Positions 11,991-64,000 of a stretch of 64,000 bases of DNA are shown here, one piece after another. The position numbers were made by a program, and so were the translations under genes. The stretch spans positions 33,829,180 through 33,893,179 of the forward strand of contig CM067066.1 in assembly GCA_033980235.1 (NCBI GenBank), in the 5' to 3' direction. The notes below the pieces were generated by a model that saw only the letters and a list, made by a program, of their open reading frames with translations, made no database searches and was not told the DNA's origin. Within the stretch, counting starts at the first letter, position 1. Every line of letters starts with the position of its first letter. Source of the stretch: Diadema setosum. Taxonomy: Eukaryota > Echinodermata > Echinoidea > Diadematoida > Diadematidae.

Positions 11991-14698
11991 TATAATATAT
12001 ATATGTATATACATAATTATGATATCATAATATATTGATTTTGAACTGTGTGTGTGTATGTGTGCGTTTGCATATCGTTCCACAAAGAATACTACATGAA
12101 ACAAGTTGTGATAATCGTACAGTAAAGTACGTTTTATTAGTTTGCTGTTCATCATCTTCTGTACAAAAACAACCTTTCAGGACAAGTAAAACAACATGGA
12201 ATATAATTGGGTTTTTCCTTCACTAACAATCAATATCTAGATCTTGTAACTACTATAAAACATCGGTCAATCTGGTGCGGTTTGCTCACCCTTCGATTTC
12301 AAAGGGTGGGCTAAATCAATAAATGTGTACTTGAGGTTAGACTTCTTTTGTAGGCGCTACAAGTAGACTACTCATATCCAGCTAAGTATACTCGACCATA
12401 ACTTACAACACTAATGCTGAAATGGATAATGTGACTGGTAGTTGCAATCTATCGTATTTTCGAATCACACCACAGTTGGTCCCTTCTCGCATACGCTCGA
12501 TACAACGATGCTCTTTACATGTCGATGTTTGCGGATTTTACGACAAAAACATACCAATGAAGGGACGGAAGAAATGCCAATACGCAAAAATATTAACAAT
12601 CGTGACGATATATTTGCCAGGGTCTGCTGGGAAATAACGTTGTATCTATTCAGAAATATTTGTCTGTCGATACCACTCGTTTCCATAAATTTGCATCCTG
12701 TGAACTAACACGTGTAGCCACCTAAATGCACGTGTAATGAAAACGGGTAAAAAGAAATATTCTCGATTCGATTTTCCTCGATTCAGCTCGTTTAAGATTT
12801 TAAAGACACAATGATTTGCACATGAATGATCACAAAAATGAAATAATAAACGGAAACTGCTCTTTGATTAAGATCAAAACCTGAAGCGTGATGTTAGCAA
12901 CCTGATCTGCTGATTTCACGAATTCGTGGCTCACGACGGAGCACCAAACAATAACTTAGTGTGATTTTTTGTGTTGGGTTTAATAATGAGGCTTGCGCCA
13001 ATATGCCTTGTAATATCTTGTGTATATGTCGTCCCAGGCACTGTCATAAATCAGAGCAAAAATACAAATAATAATTATAATAATAGATAAATAGATCGCC
13101 TGTACAGATCCTTCAAATGCTTCGTTTCAACACTGGAATATCCCTGCATTTCCGAGCTCTGTTGATATTTCACCGCATCCACTACATGCAATGCTAACTC
13201 TGAACTCGTCGTTGCGATAATCAAGAGAACAGTGCGTGCGGCTTGTTGAATTCACGACTCCAACAATGGACGAGTCCAGTTACATCATAATCTACAAGAC
13301 ATTAGATAAGATTTATTCACTAGTGCGTGGACCAATTTGATCGATTGCAGCATGTCTTTTCTTCTTCTTCTTCTTCCCTAGAGTCGCAACACACTCAGCG
13401 AGAAGTTCTAGCTAAATGATAATGGAGACGCAGTATCGTCATCATACCCTGTTATATTTCAATTTCTTATCATTACTCTGTTTGCAAATAAACTTTTTAT
13501 CTCATGCTTCCAAGAAAAACGTTGAAAAAAAAGAATGCAATGGTGGAGATTTAAATCATCAGTTATTTGTTTTGAAAAACAGGATTGATTGCGAAGTCTA
13601 CGCATGATTTCTATAATCAATTGTTTAATGTGGTTAGTTGTTGGTTGACTTATTTTTACTTTCCTCGGTATGACGTAGGACGACCTTTGACACGACCTTT
13701 TAACGTATTTTTTTCTTATCCTTTTCATGAAATCCACGCAAAGTTTCACGAATCTTTTTTTTTCATTTTCTTTTTTTCACTTTCTTTCAAGCTCATATGA
13801 AAGTATAAATACATTTAACATCACGTCTTAACAAAAACAAAATATTCAGATCAAACATACGAAAATTGAATTTCTGATTTAACGTCTTCTGTTCAAGAAA
13901 AAAAAATGCATCATGCACGGCTCACATACAACTATCATTTCCTGTTTTGTTTTTTTATCAAACGAAAGGATCTTTAGATATCCTTTGCTGTTGTTTTTGT
14001 GTGTACTTTTTCATAATTTTGGCTCTTCCATATCAGGGACACATCACGTAACGCTTCATTAGACTTTTCTCTATCAATCCGAACGAAATTTTACTTCGCC
14101 AGTTTCTAACTCAATGAACGTACCTTCCTAAAACTATAGTGGATGTATTGGACCATCTGACCCAATGTACTATACAAGCTAGATGCTGCATCATCTATAC
14201 CAACAAAATTAGGTGTATGCTGCCATAAGACACAGTCAGAGGAATTCCCAAAGAAATAATGTGCTCTACAGTGGACCTACGGACCCAGTGACAAATATAA
14301 ACCACTTTCGTTCCGTGTCCAAGTGCGCGTTGTTTCGACAGAAAGGCGGTTTCAAAAAAGAAAAAGAAAAAAGAAAGAATGACAATGGCAATGACATATA
14401 CAAATGGAGATAATTGTTTTTGCACTCTTATCATTCATACCAGCACCATTATCTGATTCATCGCTGTGAGCATGGTATATGACTCGCCTGTGGTTTAGTT
14501 ATAGTGACTGTTGAAATATCGATATCATTGGATTGAAATGAAACACTGAACAAAAAAACAAAAAATGGCCATGCCATAGATGAGACTGGTGATTGCTATG
14601 CCCCGCCTGCCAAACAAGAGTATAAAATATGACAGAAATATTTGCTCCATGTATATATATATGTGAATAAGTGTGTGTGTTTGTGTGTGTATGCGTGC

Positions 14699-14702
<4 letters not shown>

Positions 14703-14756
<54 letters not shown>

Positions 14757-14757
14757 C
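14703..14757. repeat. (AT)n microsatellite
   Basis: AT array with one interruption (TTTAT). It is followed 75 bp later by the TG array at 14834. Confidence 0.9.
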
Positions 14758-14831
14758 AGAATAACAGAATAAAATATGTATGGGCACAATTTAATTATAT
14801 GCATGTATTTCTGAATGTCTCTGTCTGTGTG

Positions 14832-14833
<2 letters not shown>

Positions 14834-14864
<31 letters not shown>
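14834..14864. repeat. (GT)n microsatellite
   Basis: GT array flanked by imperfect TGTG words. The 131-aa minus frame over both arrays is low complexity and not a gene. Confidence 0.9.
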
Positions 14865-14867
<3 letters not shown>

Positions 14868-15414
14868 TTGTGTGTGTGTTCGTCGTTTCTTCATTCACAT
14901 ATTGCCAGTTCATCATAATTACTAACCAGCTTTTATTGCGCCGTGTGCCGCGCCCTGGATGACGTGGCCTGTCAGGTTTTATTGGCTGGCAAACGCGCGG
15001 GGAGTTGGTATAGGGACAACCACCGGTGTACGACTATACCTATACGGCTACCGGGTTATATACTGCTTTGAGCGTGTGCTCCGATGAACAGCCCCCTCGC
15101 TCATGAGTAGAGATTGGTTGGGGATACAGATATAGAAATACACTGATCGGAGAACAGATAGTCAGATAGACAGAGAGAAAGAAAGGCAGATAGACATGTA
15201 GATGGATAGATAGAAGGAAATTGTTGGACCCACACTACTCTCTTATGCATTTGTTACAAAGGTACACATGCAGATAGGCATAACTCCTTCACACACAACG
15301 TCATGCATTTATACCCCAGCAACGCGTGGTCACATTCAAGAAAATATAGACCGACACAGAAGAATTAGCCCGTTAAATCGCAATCTGAACGGATGAGAAT
15401 ATGTTTAAAATATA

Positions 15415-15613
15415 CAGATACACAGGTAGACAGACAGACAGACAGACAGACAGAGAAAGAGAGAGATGGACAGACGGAAAGACACAGACAGCGGGACAAA
15501 GATTGAGAAAAATGGAGATAGAGAAGGAGATAATACAATTGTGAGGGAGAGATTATAGAGGATTATAGAATAGCAACGAAGTTGACATGGAAACGGAACA
15601 TAGATCTAGGCCT

Positions 15614-15650
<37 letters not shown>

Positions 15651-15653
15651 AAA

Positions 15654-15694
<41 letters not shown>

Positions 15695-15870
15695 AAGGTA
15701 GATAGAAAGGGAGACAGATAGATAGACAGGTAGATAGGTACGTAGATAGGTAGATAAATAAATAGAGATATAGATAGATGGGTAGATAGACAGAGAGATA
15801 GATAGATAGACAGATAGATAGATAACAAAAGACATGGAGAAGGAGGAGGAGGAGGAGGAGGAAAGCCAGA
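15415..15870 (+). repeat. CAGA, GATA and GGA tetra/trinucleotide repeat field
   Basis: (CAGA)n at 15426-15453 is followed by a long GATA array at 15615-15823 with AAAG and ACAG variants, then GGA repeats at 15839-15862. Minus-strand frames of repeating Tyr-Leu-Ser-Ile residues are translations of TATC units and not genes. Confidence 0.9.
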
Positions 15871-15899
15871 GAGGGAGGGGGATAAACAGTTTTTTCAGT

Positions 15900-17868
15900 T
15901 GCACTGTATGTGGCAGGGAAGTGCGTTCGACATGGCCGCTGCCGTCAAGGCGTGGTTTGGGGATCGAGGTAGACGCTGGCTGCTCGTGTCACGAACACTT
16001 CTTGCAATATGTTCTTCTTCTTCTTCTTCTAATCTTTGTGCCATCAATCATTTTATTGATGAACCGACTTGAGCAACAGGAAACATGAAAATTTACTGCA
16101 GCTTGGCATGACCTTTTTATATTGCGAAGAATTCCTATAAGAATGTCCGCATGTAAGTTGCCATAGGACAAAGATTCGTTTGTGTAAATGCACGTTGCCG
16201 AGTGAGTGAGTGCTATTGTGTAGTGATATCGTAATTTTCGTAACGTTGCCAATGTCACGTACATCCACAACAGAGTGATTTCATTTAGAAAAAAAAAGTT
16301 TAAGAGCAACAAACAACGCTACATATTTTAAAGATACCTAGAAATTGAAAAGTTTTATATCCAGACTGCAAAACACGCGCATTGCTGATTCGACTGATAC
16401 TGCGCTTTGCTGCCGAGGATGAAATTTTAGATGAGTAAAATATCTTTGATGTAACCTTTTTCGGTCACAGGAATGTGCAGTTCATATAAAATCAACAATA
16501 CAACAGCAACATTTATGATTGAGTTGATTAAAAAACATATTCACTACGTTGATATTGATATAATACAGGAAGGGTGGATTAAAATGAAAGGAAGAAAACA
16601 AGTTATCAATATAAAATTGAAGTCATGACCAACTACAGTTTTTTTTATAAGAATCATGTGATAAGTGTAGCAGCAACAGAAAAAAAAAATATGAACAAAT
16701 ATGACCTATCGTACATCCATCCCATTGCAATATGCACCATACGAAATAGCTGACTTCATTGGTACACAATGTGTGTATACAATTATAACAACACCAACAC
16801 TTATAATATTACCCAGCCACTCAACAAATAAATGTGTTTTTTTTTTCTTTAAATCTTTAACCATCAAGTTCTTGGTCCAATACTACGCTACGGTCGAAGT
16901 TTAAAGCTGTCTTGTTGCCAGTCATGACGTAAAATGAGGTCAAGTCGAACGAAGTTGGTTTGGAATCTAGCTCTTTACAGCTCTTTCGTGTCGGAACTGG
17001 AGTGGTCCTAGAGAATCAACTTAAAGTCCCCTGGTCGATGGGAGAGTTAAGTTCTCTCAAAGTCGGTGTACGTGGCGCCAGATCGTGACGCCAAGGTGAG
17101 GTGAGGTGGTACACCAGTACATAACATGTCAATACGTTCAGTGATCTCCATAGAAGGCGTTAAACGTTAAAAGTCGTAGCAAAATATATACACATTTCTG
17201 TCCATGAGATCGTACGACATGACGTCATAGTGTGACGCATGGATATGCTTATAGAAACAATGTTACAAAAGGTTGTACGCTATTTACCCATGAAGTCGCA
17301 GGCCCAATCACCAAAAACGAGTAGAGCGTCGTTTCATGGAGGCTTGCTAGTATCATGCTTCGTTTTCGCTCGTGAGGCTTTCATCGCGAGATGATACGGA
17401 ACGCAGAGGTAACACGTGATCAGTATTAGCCAATCAAAGTATGGGACAGGTGAGTAACAGTTCTTTCCTCGCATTTTTTTAATACTATCCTTTGTGTCAA
17501 GCTGGGGCGACTGACAGTTGCCAACAACGTTGTTTACACGAAACAAACACTCGTACATTCCATGTATCCAGACACGATCAAATGTATCACATCCATGTCT
17601 CCATTTAGATTCCTCGCACCTGATTAAACTGCGTTATGGTGCTGATTTCTCCTTGGAATTATTATGAAAGACGGATGTTTGCACCTGTCTCCGTTATGTG
17701 CACCATCTCCAGAAGCAGGAGCGACTGGGTAGAGTGATAGCTGCATTCTCTCCGCTAACCTTTCCATTGGCCGAAGGAAAACAAAACAACAAAAACATGA
17801 TAAAGAACACTGGATGAAAGGCTGGCACAACTCACGAGCAAGCCACCACGGATGTCTACCTACTAGTC
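15900..17868 (-). other. Probable 3' UTR region of the Galpha-o gene (extent unknown)
   Basis: No second coding exon is visible directly after the TGA. Candidate poly(A) signals on the minus strand are ATTAAA around 17475-17480 and AATAAA at 16057-16052, but nothing in the sequence decides between them. Open frames here (for example minus 17624-17884) carry no recognisable domain and are treated as chance. A single perfect CRE (TGACGTCA) lies at 17220-17227. Confidence 0.4.
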
Positions 17869-59164
<41,296 letters not shown>

Positions 59165-60720
59165 GTTTACCCGTTATCCCAAGGCACGGCTGCCAAGACA
59201 AAGTAAAACACAACTCGTCTTTAAAAGATACACCTGTTTTACCCCAAAAAAATATATATATGAAAAAAAAAATCCAAAATGAGTGTTATTGTACATGCAC
59301 GGGAGTTAGCTTTTTTTTTTTTTCGTACTCGGGCGTGCCGAGTTGGAATGACGTGTATGTATATTGGGTGCGTGCGTTATCCCCAATCCTGTGTGCTGGT
59401 TTTTACACACACAAACCTACACACATACACACGCTGTTGAATAGAGCAGGGCTTGGTTGTGCTGCTCTCTCTCCCCTGGTGACGTATACACACTCTCAAT
59501 TAGGTCGGACGTAGTATAGTAGTGGCTGCCAACACACGGCTGCTTACAACAATGGCGGCTGCGTGGAGCGCAAAATGCCTAAGTGGGACATTCACTTCTC
59601 ACACGGCAGCATGTACCGCTCTCCCCTATCGCCCGTAGATGTAGAACTCTCGCCGTATGAAGCTGTCCAGATGGAAAGCGTTTACACCCATTCTGCGTAG
59701 ATCCATAGAATCCAAACGTAGTCCAGAGATGCGGGACGCGTTAAGATGCTCTGTAAACGAATCAAACTGGTGGTTTGCATAGACGCGGGTTGGAGAAAAT
59801 AAAATAATCAATGGCAAAGCAGTGCGTGGCACTCCCACCCAGCGAGCCCAGTGCGCAACGGATGGCGGTCATGTGGCATACGGCACTACCAACACGTTCT
59901 CTGCCGTCATAGACATTGTCGTCTGGTCAATGCCGAAAGACACCGGTCACAGTATGAAGGCATGGTTTACTCGTCGACAAAATAGTCGTAATGTAGCGAA
60001 AGTTTGTGCAAATAAATCCATTGATTATCCAACACGATTGCTGCGAATAGATCCTAAGATCGTAACTCCACCACCTGTATCGCTGAAGAGGGAGTTAAGG
60101 GGTTTGATACTCGTTTGCCTTCACACAGGCTGGTAATCACGGAATATATCTGTGATAAGCCTAGCCAATTAATCAGCCTGCATCAGGTGGCTCGCATTCT
60201 CCCCTCTACGTATCCAAGCCACGAATAGGCAGCTTTGTTTCACATCCACTCCCGCGGAAACTCGATTGTAGTCTGGATTCTTCCACAAACGGTGTAAAGA
60301 GCCCCGAGGATCGAAGCGCGTGATGAGATGGCGGGAAAACAAGTCGAGCCTGCTTCGTCGCGTGGACACGGCTGCTCGACCGCTTTTGGCTCCGAGCTCG
60401 AATCTGTTTCACGCGCCGCGCTTCGAGCTAAGCCTAGCTCCGGCCACGCCAAAGCCCTCTCTACTCCCGTGCCCGTTCAGCGGTAAAGAATCTCATTACG
60501 ATGCGTTTCATCTCATTCCCTCCAATTTATCTTCCATGCGAGATAATCTTATGCAAATGGAGCAACCCGGGTTGAAACTGGCTATTCGCGCCGTGAGTGG
60601 AAGGTGGACGTGCCGTACGCCAATCACTACAAAATAGCACACTGCACACACACACACGAGTATATCGCACGGCGTTGGGAATAGTAGATCATGCACAACA
60701 CAAACAGGAGCGCAAGCCGG
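59165..60720 (-). promoter_or_regulatory. CpG-rich 5' flank, probable promoter region of the Galpha-o gene
   Basis: The DNA upstream of the start codon becomes rich in CpG, especially 59530-59660 and 60170-60480, in contrast to the AT-rich introns. This fits a CpG-type promoter and 5' UTR. Overlapping open frames on both strands (plus 59822-60136, plus 60320-60637, minus 60169-60452) follow from the low AT content and show no recognisable domain. No TATA box position can be assigned. Confidence 0.5.
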
Positions 60721-60971
60721 TGGAGAAAGATGCGTCGCTTCACTCTATGTACCGTAGCTTTTAGTGTAGGAATTAATATTAACATAAGATTTTAATACGG
60801 GTCTTCTCAAATTAGATTTCCTTCATCCCTCGTTTCGCGTGTACATCGCATTGAACCGAGAACATAAGTGCAACCACGTGGGGGCGCTATTCATCTCATA
60901 TTTGGTTAAAGATTAGTGTTTTCGGGTACGTTTACCTTCATGGGTATCATTCCACACGTCTATATTATACA

Positions 60972-61585
60972 CATATACTTTGCCTTGGTAGTTTCTGGTT
61001 TGAACTGCGGTGCCTGCAAAATAGTACTTTCTTGGAGGCACTGAGCCATTTAGATTTGACCAGAAACTCGAAACTAGGCAGGATGTATTTGTTTTCTATT
61101 TGGGATCAAAAATTTAAACAAAAGAAGGGGAAAGTATAAAACGAGAAGTCGTGAGGTGGATCCGATGTTGTGGATGGATCCTCAAGTGACCGTACGAAGC
61201 TGCAGGGTGTGATGTCATTATTGCTTTGTTACATTTACAGAGTGGCCTTACGAAGCAGCGCGCGTTGTCAGGAATACTTTGTGATGTCACAATTACTTCG
61301 CTATATTTCACAAAGTGGTCGTAAGAAGCAACGCACAATGCCACAAATGCTTTGTGATGTCACAATTACTTTGTTACATTTCAAAAAGTGGCCGTACGAA
61401 GCTCGCAGCGCGCGATGTCAGAATTTCTTTGTGATGTCACAATTGTTTGTGACATCAATTCACAAATAGTGCACTATTTGGAAAATGTCGTCATAAACGT
61501 CAAACAGCGTCAAACAGGCCAACAATCTGAGATACACTTGTGTAGTTTAAAATATATCACGTGAAGGCTCTTTCAACCAATCCCT
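60972..61585 (+). repeat. Interspersed repeat with internal 73-bp units, copy B
   Basis: Four units start with AGTG(G/A)CCGTACGAAGC-like words; the second and third are about 73 bp. Each contains TTTGTGATGTCACAATTAC. The flanks match copy A at 11005-11494, so the units belong to a dispersed element, not a local satellite. Frames at 61170-61469 and minus 61114-61344 come from the units. Confidence 0.75.
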
Positions 61586-63193
61586 AGATTAGTTTTTATC
61601 CAAAATATAATACAAATATCATTCGCGTAGTTGGTGGTAGTGCAATGCTATGATATTTTGCAAGAAAGAAAGCATTTATCATCTTTATATTTATTGCAAC
61701 AGCTTGTCCAATAGTAGTGTTGTTGTTGTTGTTTTAAAGAACGAAAGAAGAGAGAGAGAAAAATGGGGTCCTATACAAATAATTTGCCCCAGACAGCACT
61801 TAACATAAAACAAACCTTATAAATCTTAGAGAGATATAAACAAGAATATTATATATATACCATAATATATACCATAATATATACCATATGAGAGGCTTTA
61901 AGTCCAAGTCGCATTCACTATATAGAAATCGATCGGGCGTGAAGGACGGTAGAGCAAAACAGAAGAAAATACAATTTAAGGGATTTGCTATCTCCGCTAA
62001 TAGTCGAAAGGAATTCAAAGTGCATCTTTACAACACAACAAAAGCCATAAAGATCTCCAGTATCAACTTTAACTGTTTAAAGGTTCATTAACGCTTCAAG
62101 TTGCTCAATCGTGTCGCTGATAATGATAAAATATAATTCAAAGATTTCCCACGAGCCATCTTCTCGACGAAAGATCAACTCCCCCTCCCCCTGGCGTCGA
62201 ATCAATTAGGACCTATCATGATTATGATTATTACAACAACGGATTTATACAATCAGTGCAGCGAGAGGCTATCAACGATGCCAAACAAGAGTGGTACACT
62301 GTGAATTTCAGGATAAGAGCTTTTTAACTACGCTTGTTTCAAGTGTTTCCTTTGTCCACTGAAATCGATACCAATTTCAGGTAAATTGCATTAGCTTTGG
62401 TCGAATATCCTACTGCACAAGGATGAATCATGAACGCGAGGTCATTAAATGGTGCAAAATATGGTTTTAAATGACACATTGCATCGAATATCCTCGAGTC
62501 ACGTTTCACCTCAACGTATATCTCAGCTGTACAGGCACTGTGTATCGTAGCCATGCAAAGTTTTCTGTATCTTGGCGGTTATCCAACATTGTGTTCGATG
62601 GTGGCACTCCAAATGAGAACAAGCACGTCCTCGTGTCGTAATCATCAACCTCACAGCATCTGATCACTTCGTGTTAAAAAGTAACTTCTTTTACAAAATT
62701 TCTCTGTATTCCAAAAGGGCATCAATGATTTTATTTCTGTCTTATGAAAGATTTACTTCAATTAAGAGCCTATTTGGAAAGACATTCATCGATTCTAGAC
62801 AAGCTCAACAAAAACTTTTTGAATTGTACAAATGAATAAAAATAAGGAAAAATAAATTTCGTCTAGCCCAACGTATAGGAATGATATAGGATTATGAATT
62901 GACACAGCTTCGGTTTAATGTGTGACCGTGTAGATGTGTAGGGAAATAAAAAGGCAAGTAATACATAGGCTTCCAATTATCTCACTATTCAAAGAGTGTG
63001 TAATCTATGTACGTTCCAATTGTTGAAATCAATAATATTGATACAGAAGAGAACAGAAAGTAATAAAGCACAAAACACCCAAACTAAGCATGGCGGGGAG
63101 TGGGAAATGCACTTGATAGTTAAATAGTAACATTATATCATAATTTGTGCAACAATATAACATGTAATGCTGACTGCATCGTTTTTTAAATTC

Positions 63194-63195
<2 letters not shown>

Positions 63196-63260
<65 letters not shown>
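63196..63260. repeat. (TA)32 microsatellite
   Basis: Uninterrupted TA units. It gives the isoleucine/tyrosine frame at 63167-63430, which is not a gene. Confidence 0.95.
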
Positions 63261-63263
<3 letters not shown>

Positions 63264-63732
63264 CACAGACACCAGAAACCAGAAAGTCAGACACCAAATT
63301 CTTTTCTTTTTATCGTCCCAGGAAATACGAATACCATGAGGTTATTTTGACAGGAAATCAGAGGAACGTGATTATTTGCGCGCTCTCTTTTTTTAATCAC
63401 GCCTTTGGATGGATGTCAGTAACATTTTGAAGGGAAATCATATTCTGCCATTGTTTCACCCGAGTTGCTCTCGCTATTGTTGTTGTTATTATTGCTTTCC
63501 CTTTAAAAGGGGTCGTCTTTTTTATCACTTGTTTTGCTATCAGTTGAGGACAGTCTCAACGAAATTTCACGCACCTGCCAACAGCACCTCTGCGACTTGA
63601 GACCCGGAAGAACGGCCTTCAACCGCGCCGGATGCTGAGGAAAATTGCGGATCCGCGAACCACCTTGATCCAGGTTTCACATTTCTTTTTCTTTTTCTTT
63701 TTTTTATTGCGCTGTTTCTTCACGCACCCACG

Positions 63733-64000
63733 TTAAAGGACAAGTTCACCTTCATAGACATAAGGATTGAGTGAATGCAGCAATATTAGTAGAACACATC
63801 AGTGAGAGTTTGAGCAAAATCGGACAATCCGTTCGAAAGTTATGAATTTTTGAAGTTTCTGCTCAGTCACGGCTGGATGAAAAGACTACTATAGCTTGTG
63901 ATGTCACATGAGTACAACGATATAAAGAAAGAATAAAGAAAATTCAACATATTTCAATTTTTCTCGCATAACAAAAGAACACTCGACTTCTCTCTTTCAG
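63733..64000 (+). mobile_element. MITE truncated by the window edge (TTAAAGGACAAG family)
   Basis: It begins TTAAAGGACAAGTTCACC and continues with GAGCAAAATCGGACAATCC, GATGAAAAGACTACTATAGC and TTGTGATGTCACATGAG. It aligns with both arms of the foldback element at 40980-41510. Only one arm is inside the window. Confidence 0.65.

Larger units (their letters stand above)
1..15899. other. Intergenic DNA downstream of the gene
   Basis: No coding exon was recognised. Open frames are short and most are low complexity. The region contains the separately listed MITEs, LINE-like tails, microsatellites, tRNA-like element and CpG-rich block. Stretches 2.6-3.3, 4.3-5.4, 8.6-9.1, 9.4-10.9, 11.5-11.9 and 12.2-13.3 kb show nothing distinctive. 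Confidence 0.6.
60721..64000. other. Upstream intergenic DNA
   Basis: It holds a copy of the 73-bp-unit repeat at 60972-61585, a 12-bp tandem repeat with TATACCATAATA units at about 61855-61890, otherwise unremarkable sequence at 62.0-63.1 kb, a (TA)n array at 63196-63260, and a truncated MITE at 63733-64000. No neighbouring gene is recognisable. Confidence 0.7.

Noticed and set aside
14499..14894. 131-aa minus-strand frame of Thr/His and Tyr/Ile repeats
   Set aside because: It is the translation of (CA)n and (TA)n microsatellites.
15553..15904. Repeating Tyr-Leu-Ser-Ile frames
   Set aside because: It is the translation of GATA/TATC tetranucleotides.
59822..60637. Overlapping plus-strand frames upstream of exon 1 as a divergent gene
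   Set aside because: No domain, frames open on both strands, and CpG-rich promoter-like DNA lacks stop codons by composition.
61114..61469. Frames on both strands in the 73-bp-unit array
   Set aside because: Their repeated peptides come from the tandem units of a dispersed repeat.

Overview
The window looks like euchromatic nuclear DNA of a marine invertebrate deuterostome, most likely an echinoderm. This is inferred from the AT-rich base composition, very frequent (TA)n, (CA)n and GATA arrays, many palindromic MITEs with termini such as GGCCCCATTTCAT, TTAAAGGG or CAGGGGCGGATCC, and CR1/L2-like LINE tails. No bacterial, plasmid or organelle features were seen.

Only one protein-coding gene can be supported. 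It is a heterotrimeric G-protein alpha subunit of the Gi/o class, closest to Galpha-o, read on the minus strand. Its eight coding exons run from the ATG at 59164 down to the TGA at 17869, spanning 41,296 bp. Exon lengths are 118, 43, 142, 161, 129, 130, 154 and 188 nt. All fourteen intron ends follow GT...AG, the exons join in frame, and they encode 354 residues. Every motif needed for a working GTPase is present: the N-terminal lipidation signal, P-loop, catalytic Arg179 and Gln205, NKKD, TCAT, and the C-terminal Cys351 in GCGLY.

Layout by position. 1-17868 is downstream of the stop codon: 3' UTR of unknown extent, then intergenic DNA with MITEs, LINE tails, microsatellites, a tRNA-like element and a CpG-rich block at about 7.3-7.9 kb. 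17869-59164 is the gene. Its introns (2.1 to 13.2 kb) hold nested and palindromic transposons, hammerhead-like Penelope-type fragments, CRE clusters, a CpG-rich block at 30.6-31.1 kb and two strong hairpins. 59165-60720 is a CpG-rich 5' flank and probable promoter region. 60.7-64 kb is repeat-rich and ends in a MITE cut by the window edge.

The remaining open reading frames are short, mostly low-complexity or repeat-derived, and resemble nothing recognised. I did not find a new multigene system. The points most worth checking are the divergent helical domain and switch III of this Galpha-o, the nested and palindromic transposon families, the three hammerhead-like cores, a near-perfect 21-bp intronic hairpin, and the CRE clusters.
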